NCBI GenBank assembly: GCA_022824315.1 | Contig: JAJEAC010000193.1 | Location: forward strand, 1-45,066 | Source of the DNA: Silicimonas sp. | GTDB lineage: Bacteria > Pseudomonadota > Alphaproteobacteria > Rhodobacterales > Rhodobacteraceae | Direction of reading: 5' to 3' | DNA length: 45,066 bases | Shown: positions 8,807 to 19,434 of the stretch, piece after piece | How positions within the stretch are numbered: the first letter of the stretch is position 1 | How the letters are laid out: each line of letters opens with the position of its first letter | Position numbers and translations under genes: made by a program | Notes under the pieces: generated by a model | What the model was told of the DNA's origin: nothing | Seen by the model: only the letters and a program-made list of their open reading frames with translations | The model's database searches: none

Positions 8807-9314
8807 TCGGCCGTCTGCGTCGGGGCTCGGGCGCTGCATGGAATCCGCGGCCTGTTTTCAGGGGGCGCAAATCAGTGCTCTCGGCGGTTCGCCGAAGCGG
8901 GCCTTGCCATCTTCAACGACACCCTCCCTCGGGAACGGAAGTTGGTCGCAATTGCCGCCTCCGACAGGTCGCGCGTCATTGCCCATGATCAAGTCCGGGC
9001 GATTGGAGGGCGGGCGCGCATCTTCCCGACCTGCCGCAATGGGACCGTAGGGATCGGCGGGCCCGATGGCATCGTTGCAGAAACGCTTGGGACAAAGGGA
9101 TGATCTGAGCGGCCTGTCCGGCTTCCCGACTGCGGATCCCTTCCCCAGGATGGCCGCGGATCGCATCGCGACACGAGCCGACCGCGGACAGCCGCACGCG
9201 CCCGGAAATCGCGAGCCCGGCAACCTCTTGCGAAAAAGGCCCCTATACCGGGTGCCGCGCCTCCGAACCCGAACTCCGTATCGGGCGCTGCCATGCCGCC
9301 GAGTGCCGGAGGGC
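8807..9314. other. 508-bp region without a recognisable gene
   Basis: Lies between the convergent dnaJ and secA genes. Several minus-strand frames are open, but their translations are low-complexity Arg/Pro/Gly-rich and unlike any family I know. The only feature I can support is the secA terminator at 9232-9256. It could hold a decayed gene or a small RNA. Confidence 0.5.
9232..9256 (-). terminator. Intrinsic terminator of secA
   Basis: On the minus strand a six-pair GC-rich stem (plus coordinates GGCCCC 9238-9243 with GGGTGCC 9250-9256, one bulged base at 9253, loop 9244-9249) is followed directly by five T residues (9237-9233). It begins 58 bp past the secA stop codon. Confidence 0.55.
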
Positions 9315-12005
9315 CTACAGCCGGCCGTGACAGTGCTTGAATTTCTTCCCCGAACCGCACGGGCAGGGAGCGTTGCGGCCCGGCTTGCCCCAGGTCGACC
9401 GATCGCTTTCGTCAAACCCCGTATCCGCCCTGGGCTTGGAATCGGACGCCTTCGCGGAGGCCGCGGCGGAGGCCGCCTGCTGTTGCGCCAGCATCTGCCG
9501 AATCATCGCCTGCTGCTCTTCAGCGCTCAACGGCCGGATGTGGGCGAGCTTCTCGGTCACTTCGCCCCGCAACGCGTTCAGCAAGCCCTCGAAAAGCTGA
9601 AACGACTCGGTCTTGTATTCGTTCACGGGATCGCGTTGGGCATAGGCACGGAAGCCGACGACTGATCGCAAATGCTCAAGCTTCAGGATATGTTCCCGCC
9701 ACTTCGCATCCATGGTCTGCAGCAGAACCTGCTTCTCGACGGAGCGCATGTTGTCCAGGCCAAACTGCTCGGCCTTTGAATTCATGAACCGGTCGGACTC
9801 TTCGTAGAGCCGCTCGCGGATCATCGCGTCATCGACCCCTTCCTCCTCGGCCCATTCGACCACTGGCGCAGAGATTCCGGTCTTCTTCCTGACCTCCTCG
9901 GCCAGTGCCTCGGTTTCCCATTGATCCGCGTAGGACTTGGGCGGAATGTGCTGCTCGACCAAGTCGTCGATGACTTCGTGCCGCATGTCCTGCACGATTT
10001 CCCCGACCTCTTCCGCCTCCATGATCTCGCGTCGCTGGCTGAAGATGACCTTTCGCTGGTCGTTCATGACGTCATCGAGTTTCAGGAGCTGCTTTCGGAT
10101 GTCGAAGTTCCGACCCTCAACCTTGGCCTGGGCACGTTCGAGCGACTTGTTCACCCATGGGTGCTGAATGGCCTCGCCTTCCTGCATCCCGAGCGTCGAG
10201 AGAACCTTGTCCAACCGCTCCGAACCAAAGATGCGCATGAGATCATCCTCAAGCGAAAGGAAGAAGGTCGAGCGGCCCGGATCCCCCTGGCGCCCCGAAC
10301 GTCCGCGAAGCTGGTTGTCGATGCGCCGGCTTTCATGCCGTTCGGTTCCGAGAACGAACAGGCCGCCGGCAGCCAGGACCTTTTCCTTGTCATCGGCATG
10401 CTCGGCCTCGATCCTGGCACGGATGGCCTCCGGTTCGGCCTCGGGCTCCTCGGCAAGCGCCTGCATCACCCGCATCTCGACGTTGCCGCCGAGCTGGATG
10501 TCCGTGCCGCGTCCGGCCATGTTGGTGGCGATCGTCACGGCACCGGGCTTGCCCGCATCGGCCACGATCTGCGCTTCCTGTTCGTGGTGTCGGGCGTTCA
10601 GGACATTGTGCGCGATCTTCTCCTTTTTCAGCAGCGTGGACAGGAACTCCGAGCGTTCGATCGAGGTCGTGCCGACCAGAACCGGCTGCCCCTTGTCGTG
10701 GGCCTCCTTGATTTCGTGGACAATGCCGTCGAACTTCTCTTGCGCCGTCCGGTAGATTTGATCGTCCTCGTCTTCGCGCGCGACCGTAACGTTCGTCGGA
10801 ATCTCCACGACTCCAAGCTTGTAGATCTCCTGGAATTCCTCGGCCTCCGTAGCCGCCGTGCCAGTCATGCCTGCCAGCTTTTCGTAAAGGCGAAAATAGT
10901 TCTGGAAGGTCACGCTTGCCAGAGTGACGTTTTCCGGCTGGATCGGCACGCCTTCCTTGGCTTCGATCGCCTGATGCAAGCCATCCGACAGCCGACGCCC
11001 GGCCATCATCCTGCCGGTGAATTCGTCGATCAGCACGACCTCCTTGTCTCGAACGATGTAGTCCTTGTCTCTCGTGAAGAGCTTGTGCGCCCGCAGCCCC
11101 TGGTTGACGTGGTGCACCAGCGTCGTGGACTCGGGATTGTAGAGCGACTGCTCCTCGGGCAGGAGTCCCGCCTCCCGAAGGCGCGCCTCGAGAAACTCGT
11201 TGCCGTCGTCAGTGTAGGTGACGTTGCGCGTCTTTTCGTCGAGCGAGTAGTGATCGTCCTGCACTTCGGGGATCAGCTTGTCGATCGTGACATAAAGTTC
11301 TGACCGGTCCTCGCTCGGTCCGGAAATGATCAGCGGCGTCCGCGCCTCGTCGATGAGGATCGAATCCACTTCGTCAACGATCGAGAAATAGTGATCCTTC
11401 TGCGTCATGTCGGCCAGAGCCGACTTCATGTTGTCCCGCAGGTAGTCGAAACCCAGTTCGTTGTTCGTGGCATAGGTGATGTCGGACCGGTAGGCTGCCT
11501 TCTTTTCATTTTCGTCCTGTCCCGGATGCACAACGCCGGTCGTCATTCCCAACGCGGAATAGACCTTGCCCATCCATTCGGCATCACGCTTGGCGAGATA
11601 GTCGTTCACGGTAACGATGCGAACGTTCCGGCCGGTCAGGGCATTGAGGTAGGCAGGAAAGGTCGCGACCAGCGTCTTGCCCTCTCCGGTCTTCATCTCC
11701 GCGATGCTGCCCCGGTGCAGGAACACGCCGCCGATCAACTGAACGTCAAAGGCACGGAGACCGAGCGCGCGCCTGCCTGCCTCGCGACAGTTGGCAAAGG
11801 CTTCGGGCAGGATGTCGTCCAGGCTTTCGCCGTCCGCGACGCGCTTCCGGAACTCCTCCGTCTTCGCGACAATTTCCGCGTCGGACAGCGCCTCGAATTC
11901 CGGTTCCATCGCGTTGATCCGTTCGACCAGCGAACGCGTGGCCCGGACACGGCGGTCATTCACGGTCCCGAAGACCTTTTTTGCAATTCTTCCAAATTCA
12001 AGCAT
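9315..12005 (-). CDS. secA: Preprotein translocase motor subunit SecA
   Basis: 896 aa. The start '[14 protein letters not shown]' is typical for the family. Walker A MKTGEGKT lies at 104-111, the DEAD-box variant DEVD at 211-214, and '[13 protein letters not shown]' plus 'NMAGRGTDI' in the second nucleotide domain. '[14 protein letters not shown]' and the C-terminal zinc motif CPC-x8-CH (Cys881, Cys883, Cys892, His893) follow. SecA drives secretory proteins through SecYEG using ATP, and the zinc tail binds SecB and ribosomes. A linker rich in Ala/Lys precedes the zinc domain. No secM-like gene lies upstream: the 181 bp to the divergent parvulin gene hold only a hairpin (AGGCGA/TCGCCT, 12090-12104). 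Confidence 0.99.
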   Translation of the reverse strand: MLEFGRIAKKVFGTVNDRRVRATRSLVERINAMEPEFEALSDAEIVAKTEEFRKRVADGESLDDILPEAFANCREAGRRALGLRAFDVQLIGGVFLHRGSIAEMKTGEGKTLVATFPAYLNALTGRNVRIVTVNDYLAKRDAEWMGKVYSALGMTTGVVHPGQDENEKKAAYRSDITYATNNELGFDYLRDNMKSALADMTQKDHYFSIVDEVDSILIDEARTPLIISGPSEDRSELYVTIDKLIPEVQDDHYSLDEKTRNVTYTDDGNEFLEARLREAGLLPEEQSLYNPESTTLVHHVNQGLRAHKLFTRDKDYIVRDKEVVLIDEFTGRMMAGRRLSDGLHQAIEAKEGVPIQPENVTLASVTFQNYFRLYEKLAGMTGTAATEAEEFQEIYKLGVVEIPTNVTVAREDEDDQIYRTAQEKFDGIVHEIKEAHDKGQPVLVGTTSIERSEFLSTLLKKEKIAHNVLNARHHEQEAQIVADAGKPGAVTIATNMAGRGTDIQLGGNVEMRVMQALAEEPEAEPEAIRARIEAEHADDKEKVLAAGGLFVLGTERHESRRIDNQLRGRSGRQGDPGRSTFFLSLEDDLMRIFGSERLDKVLSTLGMQEGEAIQHPWVNKSLERAQAKVEGRNFDIRKQLLKLDDVMNDQRKVIFSQRREIMEAEEVGEIVQDMRHEVIDDLVEQHIPPKSYADQWETEALAEEVRKKTGISAPVVEWAEEEGVDDAMIRERLYEESDRFMNSKAEQFGLDNMRSVEKQVLLQTMDAKWREHILKLEHLRSVVGFRAYAQRDPVNEYKTESFQLFEGLLNALRGEVTEKLAHIRPLSAEEQQAMIRQMLAQQQAASAAASAKASDSKPRADTGFDESDRSTWGKPGRNAPCPCGSGKKFKHCHGRL

Positions 12006-12186
12006 TCGCAGCGCCTCTTGGCATCAGGACTGACGAGATCGTGTGAGGGGATGAGCTTGCCCGCGCCTCTGGCCCGCCATAGAAGGACAAGGCGATGGTC
12101 GCCTCGCCAACGTTCAGCGATTTAAGGGGCGGGTATCCTGCTGTCAACTTCGCCCGGAGACTCCCGGCCCCATTTGAGGACAGAAC

Positions 12187-13038
12187 ATGACTTCAAGAAC
12201 AAGACTTGCCACCCTCGCGACCGTGATCGCACTGGCATTTTCGACGAACGCCCTCGGGGACGAGCATGTCCGTGCGGATACGGTCGTTGCAACCGTGAAC
12301 GGCACGGACATCACTCTGGGACACATGATCCAACTGAAACAGCGCCTCCCGGAGCAGTACCGGCAACTTCCGGGCGATGTCCTCTTCGAGGGAATTCTCG
12401 ACCAGCTCGTTCAACATGCATTGCTTGGCGGCGTGGTCGAGACTCTCCCGCTCAGCGCACGCCTGACGCTGGAAAACGAGGAGCGCGCCCTTCTGGCAAA
12501 CGAGGAAGTGCAGCGCGTGGTGTCCGCCGCCGTGACGGCCGAGGCTTTGCAAGAAGCATATGACCAGGCCTACGGATCGGTCGAGCCCCAGACGGAGTAC
12601 AACGCCTCGCACATTCTCGTGACGTCCGAAGAGGAAGCACGGGCGATCGCGGAGGACCTGGATGGCGGAGCCGACTTCGCCGCTCTCGCCATGGAAAGGT
12701 CTACCGGACCATCCGGGCCTGCCGGCGGAGAACTGGGCTGGTTCGCCAGGGGCGCCATGGTGCCTCCATTCGACGCGGCGGTCGCTGCGCTCGAGGTCGG
12801 AGCCATCTCGGATCCGGTCCAGACGCAGTTTGGCTGGCACGTCATCAAGCTCAACGAAACGCGGATCAAGGACGTGCCGACCATCGCAGAGGTTCAGGGA
12901 GATCTTCTTGGTGGCATCCAGCGCGCCGCGATCGAAAGCCGCCTGGAAGAACTGAGGGCCGATGCCGACATCATGCGCAAGACGGCCGACGACATCGATC
13001 CGGTCGTCCTGGACGATCTTTCGCTCGTGGGCGGCTGA
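12187..13038 (+). CDS. Periplasmic parvulin-type peptidyl-prolyl isomerase
   Basis: 283 aa. Residues 1-24 form a Sec signal peptide ending near 'STNALG', so the protein is exported. The N-terminal part is a SurA-like helical region. A PpiC/parvulin domain runs from about 136 to 225 and shows the family's 'ASHILVTSEEEA', 'GGELGWFARGAMVPPFDAAV' and 'QFGWHVIKL' signatures. Such enzymes speed cis-trans proline isomerisation during envelope protein folding. It is read towards argJ, whose start lies 2 bp after its stop. It is not a full SurA or PpiD (single parvulin domain, no membrane anchor). Confidence 0.9.
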   Translation: MTSRTRLATLATVIALAFSTNALGDEHVRADTVVATVNGTDITLGHMIQLKQRLPEQYRQLPGDVLFEGILDQLVQHALLGGVVETLPLSARLTLENEERALLANEEVQRVVSAAVTAEALQEAYDQAYGSVEPQTEYNASHILVTSEEEARAIAEDLDGGADFAALAMERSTGPSGPAGGELGWFARGAMVPPFDAAVAALEVGAISDPVQTQFGWHVIKLNETRIKDVPTIAEVQGDLLGGIQRAAIESRLEELRADADIMRKTADDIDPVVLDDLSLVGG

Positions 13039-13040
13039 CC

Positions 13041-14270
13041 TTGGCCGACATCCTGCCCGTCTCGCCGCTGGCTCCCGAGGGCGGCTTTCCGGATCTGCCC
13101 GCCATTCCCGGCGTCCGGTTCGCCGCGACGGCTGCGGGCATCAAGTACAAGGGGCGCACCGACGTCATGCTGGTCGAACTCGCACCCGGCACGACCATTG
13201 CCGGCACGTTCACCAGTTCGAAGACTCGCGGCGCACCGGTGCTGGACTGTCAGGGCAAGATTGGAATGCCATCGGACGCCGGCGCCGCCTTTGTCGTCAA
13301 TTCCGGAAACGCGAATGCATTCACCGGCGTGGCCGGCGTGAATGCCGTAAAGGCCGTCGCGAAGGCGGCTGCAGACGCGACCGGCATCCCGGAAGCCCGA
13401 GTCTTCACATCCTCCACCGGCGTCATTGGCGAGCCGCTTCCCCATGATCGCATCACTGCGACGCTGGCGGCCCTTGTCGATGGACTCGACAAGCATGGCA
13501 TCGCCGATGCCGCGCGCGCAATCATGACCACCGACACATTCCCGAAGGGCGCCGGCAGGACCGTCGAAGTCGACGGGAACAGGATCTGCGTCGCCGGAAT
13601 CGCCAAGGGCTCCGGCATGATCGCGCCTGACATGGCAACGATGCTTGCCTACATCTTTACCGATGCCCGGATCTCGCAGGACAAGCTTCAATCGCTCGTG
13701 GCCGCCGCCTGCGACGAGACCTTCAACCGAATCACCGTCGACAGCGACACGTCCACTTCCGACACGCTTCTTGTCGCCGCGACGGGCGCGTCGGGTGTTG
13801 GCATGGACGGCAGCAGTGCATTCGCGGCGGCGCTTGCGGAAGTCATGGATGATCTCGCAAGACAGATCGTGTGTGACGGGGAGGGTGCCAGCAAGTTCGT
13901 CACCGTCAGCGTCACGGGTGCCGCAACCGACAGCGATGCCCGCCAGGTCGCCTTCGCGATCGCAAACTCGCCATTGGTCAAGACGGCGATTGCCGGCGAG
14001 GACCCGAATTGGGGTCGAGTCGTCATGGCGGTTGGCAAGTCCGGTGCCGAAGCCGACCGGGACCGGCTCTCGATCCGGTTCGGAGACGTCCTGGTTGCCA
14101 AGGACGGCAGCGTTGCTCCCGGCTACCTGGAGGCCGAAGCCGCCCGACATATGAGCGGCGAAAACGTCTCCGTTTCGGTGGATCTCGGCCTCGGGGTCGG
14201 CACGGCAACCGTCTATACCTGCGATCTCACGAGCCGGTACATTGCCATCAACGCGGACTATCGTTCGTGA
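13041..14270 (+). CDS. argJ: Bifunctional ornithine/glutamate N-acetyltransferase ArgJ
   Basis: 409 aa, starting at TTG 13041; this start gives 'MADILPVSPLAP', which fits the alphaproteobacterial family, and no ATG is usable until residue 43. ArgJ moves the acetyl group from N-acetylornithine to glutamate, closing the cyclic arginine pathway. The self-cleavage site is visible as GSGMIAPDMATML: cleavage falls between Ala199 and Thr200, Thr200 becoming the N-terminal nucleophile of the beta chain. Substrate-binding 'KGRTDVMLVELAPGT' and 'NSGNANAFTG' blocks are present. The stop overlaps the mutT start as GTGA (14267-14270). argG, a later step of the same pathway, is at 35068. Confidence 0.96.
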   Translation: MADILPVSPLAPEGGFPDLPAIPGVRFAATAAGIKYKGRTDVMLVELAPGTTIAGTFTSSKTRGAPVLDCQGKIGMPSDAGAAFVVNSGNANAFTGVAGVNAVKAVAKAAADATGIPEARVFTSSTGVIGEPLPHDRITATLAALVDGLDKHGIADAARAIMTTDTFPKGAGRTVEVDGNRICVAGIAKGSGMIAPDMATMLAYIFTDARISQDKLQSLVAAACDETFNRITVDSDTSTSDTLLVAATGASGVGMDGSSAFAAALAEVMDDLARQIVCDGEGASKFVTVSVTGAATDSDARQVAFAIANSPLVKTAIAGEDPNWGRVVMAVGKSGAEADRDRLSIRFGDVLVAKDGSVAPGYLEAEAARHMSGENVSVSVDLGLGVGTATVYTCDLTSRYIAINADYRS

Positions 14271-14665
14271 AAATCGTCCTCGTGTCCGCCGTGGTTCTCG
14301 TCGACCCCGATGGCCGGGTACTCCTCACTCAAAGGCCAGATGGAAAGTCGATGGCAGGCCTATGGGAGTTTCCGGGCGGAAAGATCGAGGACGGCGAGGC
14401 CCCGGAAGCCGCACTCATACGGGAACTGCGCGAGGAGCTCGGAATCGAAACATGGGAAAGCTGTCTTGCCCCGCTGACGTTCGCGAGCCATGCCTACGAC
14501 GGCTTTCACCTCCTGATGCCGCTCTTTGCCTGCCGCAAGTGGCAGGGCACGCCGGTTTCAAGGGAAGGGCAGAATCTCAAGTGGGTCTGGCCCGCCGCGC
14601 TGCGCGACTACCCGATGCCGCCGGCCGACATGCCGTTGATTCCGGTTCTCCGGGACTGGCTTTAA
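14267..14665 (+). CDS. mutT: 8-oxo-dGTP pyrophosphatase MutT
   Basis: 132 aa, starting at GTG 14267, which overlaps the argJ stop by 4 bp; this start gives 'MKIVLVSAVVLVDPDG', the normal MutT beginning. The Nudix box is perfect: G38-x5-E44-x7-R52-E-L-R-E-E-L-G-I60. 'TQRPDGKSMAGLWEFPGG' just before it is typical for MutT. The enzyme hydrolyses oxidised GTP and dGTP so that they are not built into nucleic acid. Translational coupling to argJ is common in this lineage. The gene converges on infB with a 29-bp gap. Confidence 0.93.
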   Translation: MKIVLVSAVVLVDPDGRVLLTQRPDGKSMAGLWEFPGGKIEDGEAPEAALIRELREELGIETWESCLAPLTFASHAYDGFHLLMPLFACRKWQGTPVSREGQNLKWVWPAALRDYPMPPADMPLIPVLRDWL

Positions 14666-14694
14666 CCCGGTTCTGCCGCTCACCGCAGGAAAAG

Positions 14695-17178
14695 TCAGGC
14701 AAGCGTACGCTCGACCTCCTCGCGCTCGAAGATCTCGATGACGTCGCCCGTCTTGATGTCATCGTAGCTTTCGAAAGCCATGCCGCACTCCTGACCGGAC
14801 GGAACCTCGGCCACTTCATCCTTGAAGCGCTTCAGCGTCTTCAGGATTCCCTCGTGAATCACCACGTTGTCGCGCAGCAGACGCACGCCGGCCGAGCGCC
14901 GTGCGGTTCCTTCGGTTACGAGGCAGCCCGCGACACGACCCACGCCCGACACCATGAAGGCCTCCTTGACCTGTGCATAACCGATGAACCTCTCGCGCAG
15001 TTCCGAAGACAATAGCCCGCTGGCAGCCGCTTTCGCGTCATCGACGAGGTCGTAGATCACGCTGTAGTAGCGAACGTCCACGCCCTTCTGGTTGGCGGCG
15101 TTTCGCGCAGGCGTGTTGGCGCGCACGTTGAAACCGAAGACCGGAGCGCCGCTTGCATCGGCAAGTCCGACATCCGACTCGGTGATAGCGCCGACGCCCG
15201 AATGCAGAACGCGTATGCGCACTTCCTCGTTGCCGATCTTCTCCATCGCCTGGACGATGGCCTCTGCACTGCCTTGCACGTCCGCCTTCACGACCAGCGG
15301 CAATTCGACGACGCTTTCGCCGTCCTTCGCCTTCTGCAGCATTTGTTCAATGGTTGTCGCGGCCCCGGCGGCGGCCCGCTTTTCCTTGGCCTGGCCTGCT
15401 CTGTAGTCCGATATCTCGCGCGCCTGCGCTTCCGTGTCGACAACGTTCAGGACATCGCCTGCTTCGGGCGTGCCATTCAGGCCCAAAACCTCGACAGGCA
15501 CGGAAGGGCCGGCTTCCTTGACCCGCTCACCCCTGTCGTTTTCCATCGCACGAACCTTGCCCCATTGCTCGCCGACGACAAAGATGTCGCCCTGCCGAAG
15601 CGTTCCGTTCTGGACAAGAACTGTCGCAACCGGACCGCGTCCGACATCGAGCTGGGCCTCGATGACCGCGCCCTGCGCCGCACGATTCGGATTGGCCTTG
15701 AGTTCGAGTATTTCCGCCTGGAGCGCTATTGCCTCGAGCAAATCGTCTAGCCCGCTTCCCTTGACAGCCGAAACCTCCACGTCCTGCACCTCGCCGGACA
15801 TCTTCTCGACGATCACTTCCTGCTGAAGAAGTTCGGTGCGAACGTTGTCGGGGTTGGCCGCCGGCAGATCCGTCTTGTTGATCGCGACGATGATCGGCAC
15901 CTCGGCCGCCTTGGCATGGTTGATCGCCTCGATCGTCTGCGGCATGACCGAATCGTCGGCCGCCACGACAAGCACCACGATATCCGTGACCTGCGCGCCC
16001 CGTGCCCGCATGGACGTGAACGCCGCGTGGCCCGGAGTGTCCAGGAATGTCAGGAATGCCTTGTCCCGCGTCGTGACCTGGTAGGCGCCAATGTGCTGCG
16101 TGATGCCGCCAGCCTCGCCAGCGGTGACCTTGGTCTCGCGAATTGCGTCAAGAAGCGAGGTCTTTCCGTGATCAACGTGGCCCATGACCGTAATGACGGG
16201 CGGGCGCGGACGCAAATCGTCGTCCTTGTCTTCAACCGTGTCGATGACGTCCTCGACATCCGCATCGGATACTCTCTGAACGCTATGTCCAAAGGATTCG
16301 ATGATGAGCTCGGCCGTATCCGCGTCGATCGTCTGGTTCTGGGTTGCCATGATTCCGTTCGTCATCAGTGCCTTGACGACATCGGCAACGCGTTCCGACA
16401 TTCGGTTCGCCAATTCGCTGACCATGATCGCTTCGGGAAGCTGCACGGTGCGCATGACCTTTTCGCGTTCCTGCGTGCCGCCCGTGGCCTTCTGGCGTGC
16501 CCGTTCCTGCTTTCGCCTCATTGCAGCAAGCGAGCGTTGCCGACCGCCTTCGCCGCCGGAAAGGGCCTGGTTCAGCGTCAGCTTGCCCTCGCGCCGTCCG
16601 CCATCGCTGCGAGAGCGTCCTGTCCGATTGTCGCGGCGCGGCGCCCTGTCCTCCCGCTGCTCACGCTTCGGTGCGGGCTTGCCGCCTCCGCGCGTCGGAG
16701 CGGGTTCCGCCGCAGGCGCTTGCTCTGCAGCGGCGCGCGCCCGCGCGGCCTCCGCCTTCTTGCGCTCCTCTTCCTCCGCCTTTGTGCGGGCCTTCTCGGC
16801 GCGTTCCTGTTCCTCGCGCTCCTTGGCCACAGCCTCGGCCCTGCGCCTTTCGCGCTCTTCGGCGCGAGCCTTCTCCGCAGCAGCGCGCTTTTCGGCATCT
16901 GCAGCCTCCGCCGCCTTGGCGGCGGCCAACGCCTTCATCCGGCGTTCAAGCTCTGCGTCCGATATTCCGGCTGGCCGGTTGGACGGGTCCGTTGCCTTGA
17001 CCGTTGCCGCCTCCGGCTGCGGCGGCTGCTTGGCAGCGCCCGGCCTGGGCACGACAATGCGCTTGCGCTTCGTCTCGACCACGACGTTCTTGGTCCTGCC
17101 ATGTGAAAAGCTCTGCTTCACCTGGCTGGGACCGCGCCCGCGCAAGCCGAGAGTCTTCTTGCCGTCAATTTCGCTCAT
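14695..17178 (-). CDS. infB: Translation initiation factor IF-2
   Basis: 827 aa. The N-terminal 240 residues are a low-complexity Ala/Glu/Arg-rich extension (a long helical region about 78-155 and a basic stretch 165-200). IF2_N follows, then the GTPase domain with G1 GHVDHGKT (333-340), G3 DTPGH (380-384) and G4 NKTD (434-437). Domains II, III and the C-terminal fMet-tRNA binding domain end with '[18 protein letters not shown]'. IF-2 brings initiator tRNA to the 30S subunit. It is the last gene of the rimP-nusA-ylxR-infB operon, 4 bp after ylxR. The length is normal for the group. Confidence 0.98.
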   Translation of the reverse strand: MSEIDGKKTLGLRGRGPSQVKQSFSHGRTKNVVVETKRKRIVVPRPGAAKQPPQPEAATVKATDPSNRPAGISDAELERRMKALAAAKAAEAADAEKRAAAEKARAEERERRRAEAVAKEREEQERAEKARTKAEEEERKKAEAARARAAAEQAPAAEPAPTRGGGKPAPKREQREDRAPRRDNRTGRSRSDGGRREGKLTLNQALSGGEGGRQRSLAAMRRKQERARQKATGGTQEREKVMRTVQLPEAIMVSELANRMSERVADVVKALMTNGIMATQNQTIDADTAELIIESFGHSVQRVSDADVEDVIDTVEDKDDDLRPRPPVITVMGHVDHGKTSLLDAIRETKVTAGEAGGITQHIGAYQVTTRDKAFLTFLDTPGHAAFTSMRARGAQVTDIVVLVVAADDSVMPQTIEAINHAKAAEVPIIVAINKTDLPAANPDNVRTELLQQEVIVEKMSGEVQDVEVSAVKGSGLDDLLEAIALQAEILELKANPNRAAQGAVIEAQLDVGRGPVATVLVQNGTLRQGDIFVVGEQWGKVRAMENDRGERVKEAGPSVPVEVLGLNGTPEAGDVLNVVDTEAQAREISDYRAGQAKEKRAAAGAATTIEQMLQKAKDGESVVELPLVVKADVQGSAEAIVQAMEKIGNEEVRIRVLHSGVGAITESDVGLADASGAPVFGFNVRANTPARNAANQKGVDVRYYSVIYDLVDDAKAAASGLLSSELRERFIGYAQVKEAFMVSGVGRVAGCLVTEGTARRSAGVRLLRDNVVIHEGILKTLKRFKDEVAEVPSGQECGMAFESYDDIKTGDVIEIFEREEVERTLA

Positions 17179-17182
17179 GGGT

Positions 17183-17806
17183 TTACTTCACCTCTTCGGT
17201 GGGCATGCCACCGTCCAATTCGCGAACGCCAGATAGCCGGATTGCGTCCTCCCTGACCAATTCAGTGAGTCCGCCGCGCCCGAGCGCCGCATGTATCACA
17301 CGTTCGCGACCAAAGGACAAACCCAATTCTGACGCCGTCAAAACCTCAAAGTAGCTGCCTCTGCCGCCTGGCGGATGAAGCCTGGACTTGCCCCGGTCCG
17401 AGCCGTCCGTGGCCTGAAACAGAATCCTGGCCTCGCCGCGACCGAGCCATTCCTTCACCCTTTCGAAACCGGCCACTGCCAGTCCCGCCTTCCGCGCCAT
17501 CGAGATCCGGTCGGTCAGGCGCCTCGCGAGCAGCATCTCGACGTCGGCCGGCAACGTTTCGGACACGGATACCTGCTTTCTTGCGGCACGGCCAAAGAGA
17601 CCCTGGCGCATGGCGGCGTTCAGGGCGCTTCTATTCGCTGCAACCCATATTCCGCGTCCCGGAAGCTTCTCCAGGACATCTGGCACGACGTGCCCGTCCG
17701 AACTGACCGCAAAGCGAAGCAGACGACGCTTCGGCCGGGTCTCGCCGGTTGCGATGCAGCGGCGTTCTGGCTCGCTGCGGGTCCTTGGTTTGCCGCCTCG
17801 GGGCAA
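17183..17806 (-). CDS. YlxR-family RNA-binding protein with L7Ae-like C-terminal domain
   Basis: 207 aa. Residues 10-80 carry the YlxR (DUF448) pattern, '[19 protein letters not shown]' and 'LPGRGIWV.A', with the GRGIWV loop that is the family hallmark. About 95-185 resembles an L7Ae/L30e-like fold ('[19 protein letters not shown]', '[14 protein letters not shown]'). This two-domain form is standard in alphaproteobacteria. YlxR proteins bind RNA and have been linked to RNase P in Gram-positive bacteria; the role here is not established. The start is TTG at 17806: the only upstream in-frame codons are non-starts before a TGA. It is encoded between nusA (15 bp gap) and infB. Confidence 0.85.
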   Translation of the reverse strand: MPRGGKPRTRSEPERRCIATGETRPKRRLLRFAVSSDGHVVPDVLEKLPGRGIWVAANRSALNAAMRQGLFGRAARKQVSVSETLPADVEMLLARRLTDRISMARKAGLAVAGFERVKEWLGRGEARILFQATDGSDRGKSRLHPPGGRGSYFEVLTASELGLSFGRERVIHAALGRGGLTELVREDAIRLSGVRELDGGMPTEEVK

Positions 17807-17821
17807 GACCGTTCGAGGCCA

Positions 17822-19432
17822 TCAGGCCTCGACCTCCTCTTTCGCCTCGTAACTCTCGGCCTCGAGCTGTTCGGGGTCCACCCAGCCGAGCTGGATTCGC
17901 GCGGTCATCACCATGTTCTGCGCCTCCTCCAGCGAGACATTGAAGCTTTCGAGCAGGCCGTCATCCTTGGTCCTCTCGCCCTTGACCGTGGTCCACCCTC
18001 CCGCGAGCTCCCAGTCGGCGCATCTTGCGAATTCCTCGATCGTCTTCACGCCGTCGACCGCAAGAACCTCGATCATCTGGGGCGTCAGCCCTTCGAATGC
18101 GAACAGGCTGTCTTCGGCCCCCAGCTTGCGGGCGCGTTCCTCGGCCTGCCTGTTCTGCTCGTCGATGTGGTCGCGTGCCCGGGCCTGAAGCTCGTTCGCC
18201 GTATCTTCGTCGACGCCGTCGATGCTCAGCAACTCGTCAATCTCGACGTATGCGACTTCCTCGAGGCTGGTGAATCCCTCGGACACGAGCAGTTGCGCGA
18301 AGAACTCGTCAAGATCCAGCGTGTCCATAAAGAGCTTGGTGCGCTCCTCGAACTCCGCCTGGCGACGCTGGCTCTCCTCGTCCTCGGTCATGATGTCGAT
18401 GTCGAGCCCGGTGAGATGCGACGCCAGCCGGACATTCTGCCCGCGCCGGCCAATGGCCAGGCTCAACTGCTCTTCCGGCACCACGACCTCGATCCGCTCG
18501 GCATCCTCGTCAAGAACAACCTTGGAAACCTCGGCGGGCTGAAGCGCGTTGACAAGAAACGTCGGCGCGTCCTCGTTCCAGGGAATGATGTCAATCTTCT
18601 CGCCCTGCAGTTCGTTGACGACGGCCTGCACGCGGGAGCCGCGCATGCCGACGCAGGCCCCGACCGGGTCAATTGACGACTCGTAGGAGATGACCGCGAT
18701 CTTCGCCCGGCTGCCCGGATCACGGGCCACGGCCTTGATCTCGATGATGCCGTCGTAGATCTCGGGCACTTCCATCTTGAAGAGTTCCGCCATGAATTCC
18801 GGCGCCGTTCTGCTCAGGAATATCTGCGGTCCTCGGGTCTCGCTCCGCACATCCTTGATGTAGCAGCGAATGCGGTCGCCTGGGCGGTAGGACTCCCGCC
18901 CGATCTTCTCGTTCCGGCGCAGGACGCCCTCGCCGCGACCCACGTCCACGATCACATTGCCGTATTCTTCGCGCTTGACGACGCCATTGATGATTGTGCC
19001 GGCGCGATCCTTGAATTCCTCGAACTGCCTGTCCCTTTCGGCCTCGCGGACCTTTTGCAGGATCACCTGCTTTGCGGACTGCGCCGCGATCCGGTTCATG
19101 TCCACCGGCGGCACCTCGTCCACGATCATGTCGCCCGGCTTGGGGTCGTCCAGATACTGGCGTGCCTGTTCCGGGGTCAACTGCGCCTGGTAGTTCTCGA
19201 TATCCTCCGTCTCCGGATCGACCACCGTCCGTACGCGTGTGAACGTCGCCTTTCCGGTCTTGCGGTCGATCGACACCCGGATGTCCAATTCGGTTCCGTA
19301 CCGGCTCTTCGCTGCTCGGGCGAGGCTTTCCTCCATCGCCTCGACCACCAGCGCCGGGTCAATCATCTTTTCTCGCGCCACCGCTTCGGCGGTCTGCAGG
19401 AGTTCAAGCTGGTTCGCGGATGTGATCGCCAT
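17822..19432 (-). CDS. nusA: Transcription termination/antitermination factor NusA
   Basis: 536 aa from the ATG at 19432, which has an ideal AAGGAGG ribosome site 7 nt upstream; a GTG at 19438 overlapping the rimP stop is less likely. The order is: N-terminal RNA-polymerase-binding domain ('ANQLELLQTAEAVAREK'), S1 domain ('GTIINGVVKREEYGNVIVDVGRGEGVL'), KH1 and KH2 ('VGACVGMRGSRVQAVVNEL', 'LAIGRRGQNVRLASHL'), then two acidic helix-hairpin-helix repeats at the C-terminus. NusA modulates pausing, intrinsic termination and antitermination. It may act on its own operon leader at 20020-20093; that is inference. A 'YEAKEEVE' acidic tail ends the protein. Confidence 0.98.
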   Translation of the reverse strand: MAITSANQLELLQTAEAVAREKMIDPALVVEAMEESLARAAKSRYGTELDIRVSIDRKTGKATFTRVRTVVDPETEDIENYQAQLTPEQARQYLDDPKPGDMIVDEVPPVDMNRIAAQSAKQVILQKVREAERDRQFEEFKDRAGTIINGVVKREEYGNVIVDVGRGEGVLRRNEKIGRESYRPGDRIRCYIKDVRSETRGPQIFLSRTAPEFMAELFKMEVPEIYDGIIEIKAVARDPGSRAKIAVISYESSIDPVGACVGMRGSRVQAVVNELQGEKIDIIPWNEDAPTFLVNALQPAEVSKVVLDEDAERIEVVVPEEQLSLAIGRRGQNVRLASHLTGLDIDIMTEDEESQRRQAEFEERTKLFMDTLDLDEFFAQLLVSEGFTSLEEVAYVEIDELLSIDGVDEDTANELQARARDHIDEQNRQAEERARKLGAEDSLFAFEGLTPQMIEVLAVDGVKTIEEFARCADWELAGGWTTVKGERTKDDGLLESFNVSLEEAQNMVMTARIQLGWVDPEQLEAESYEAKEEVEA

Positions 19433-19434
19433 TC

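Noticed and set aside
9921..11303. Long open frame antisense to secA
   Set aside because: Same cause: a mirror of secA codon usage, with no protein family.
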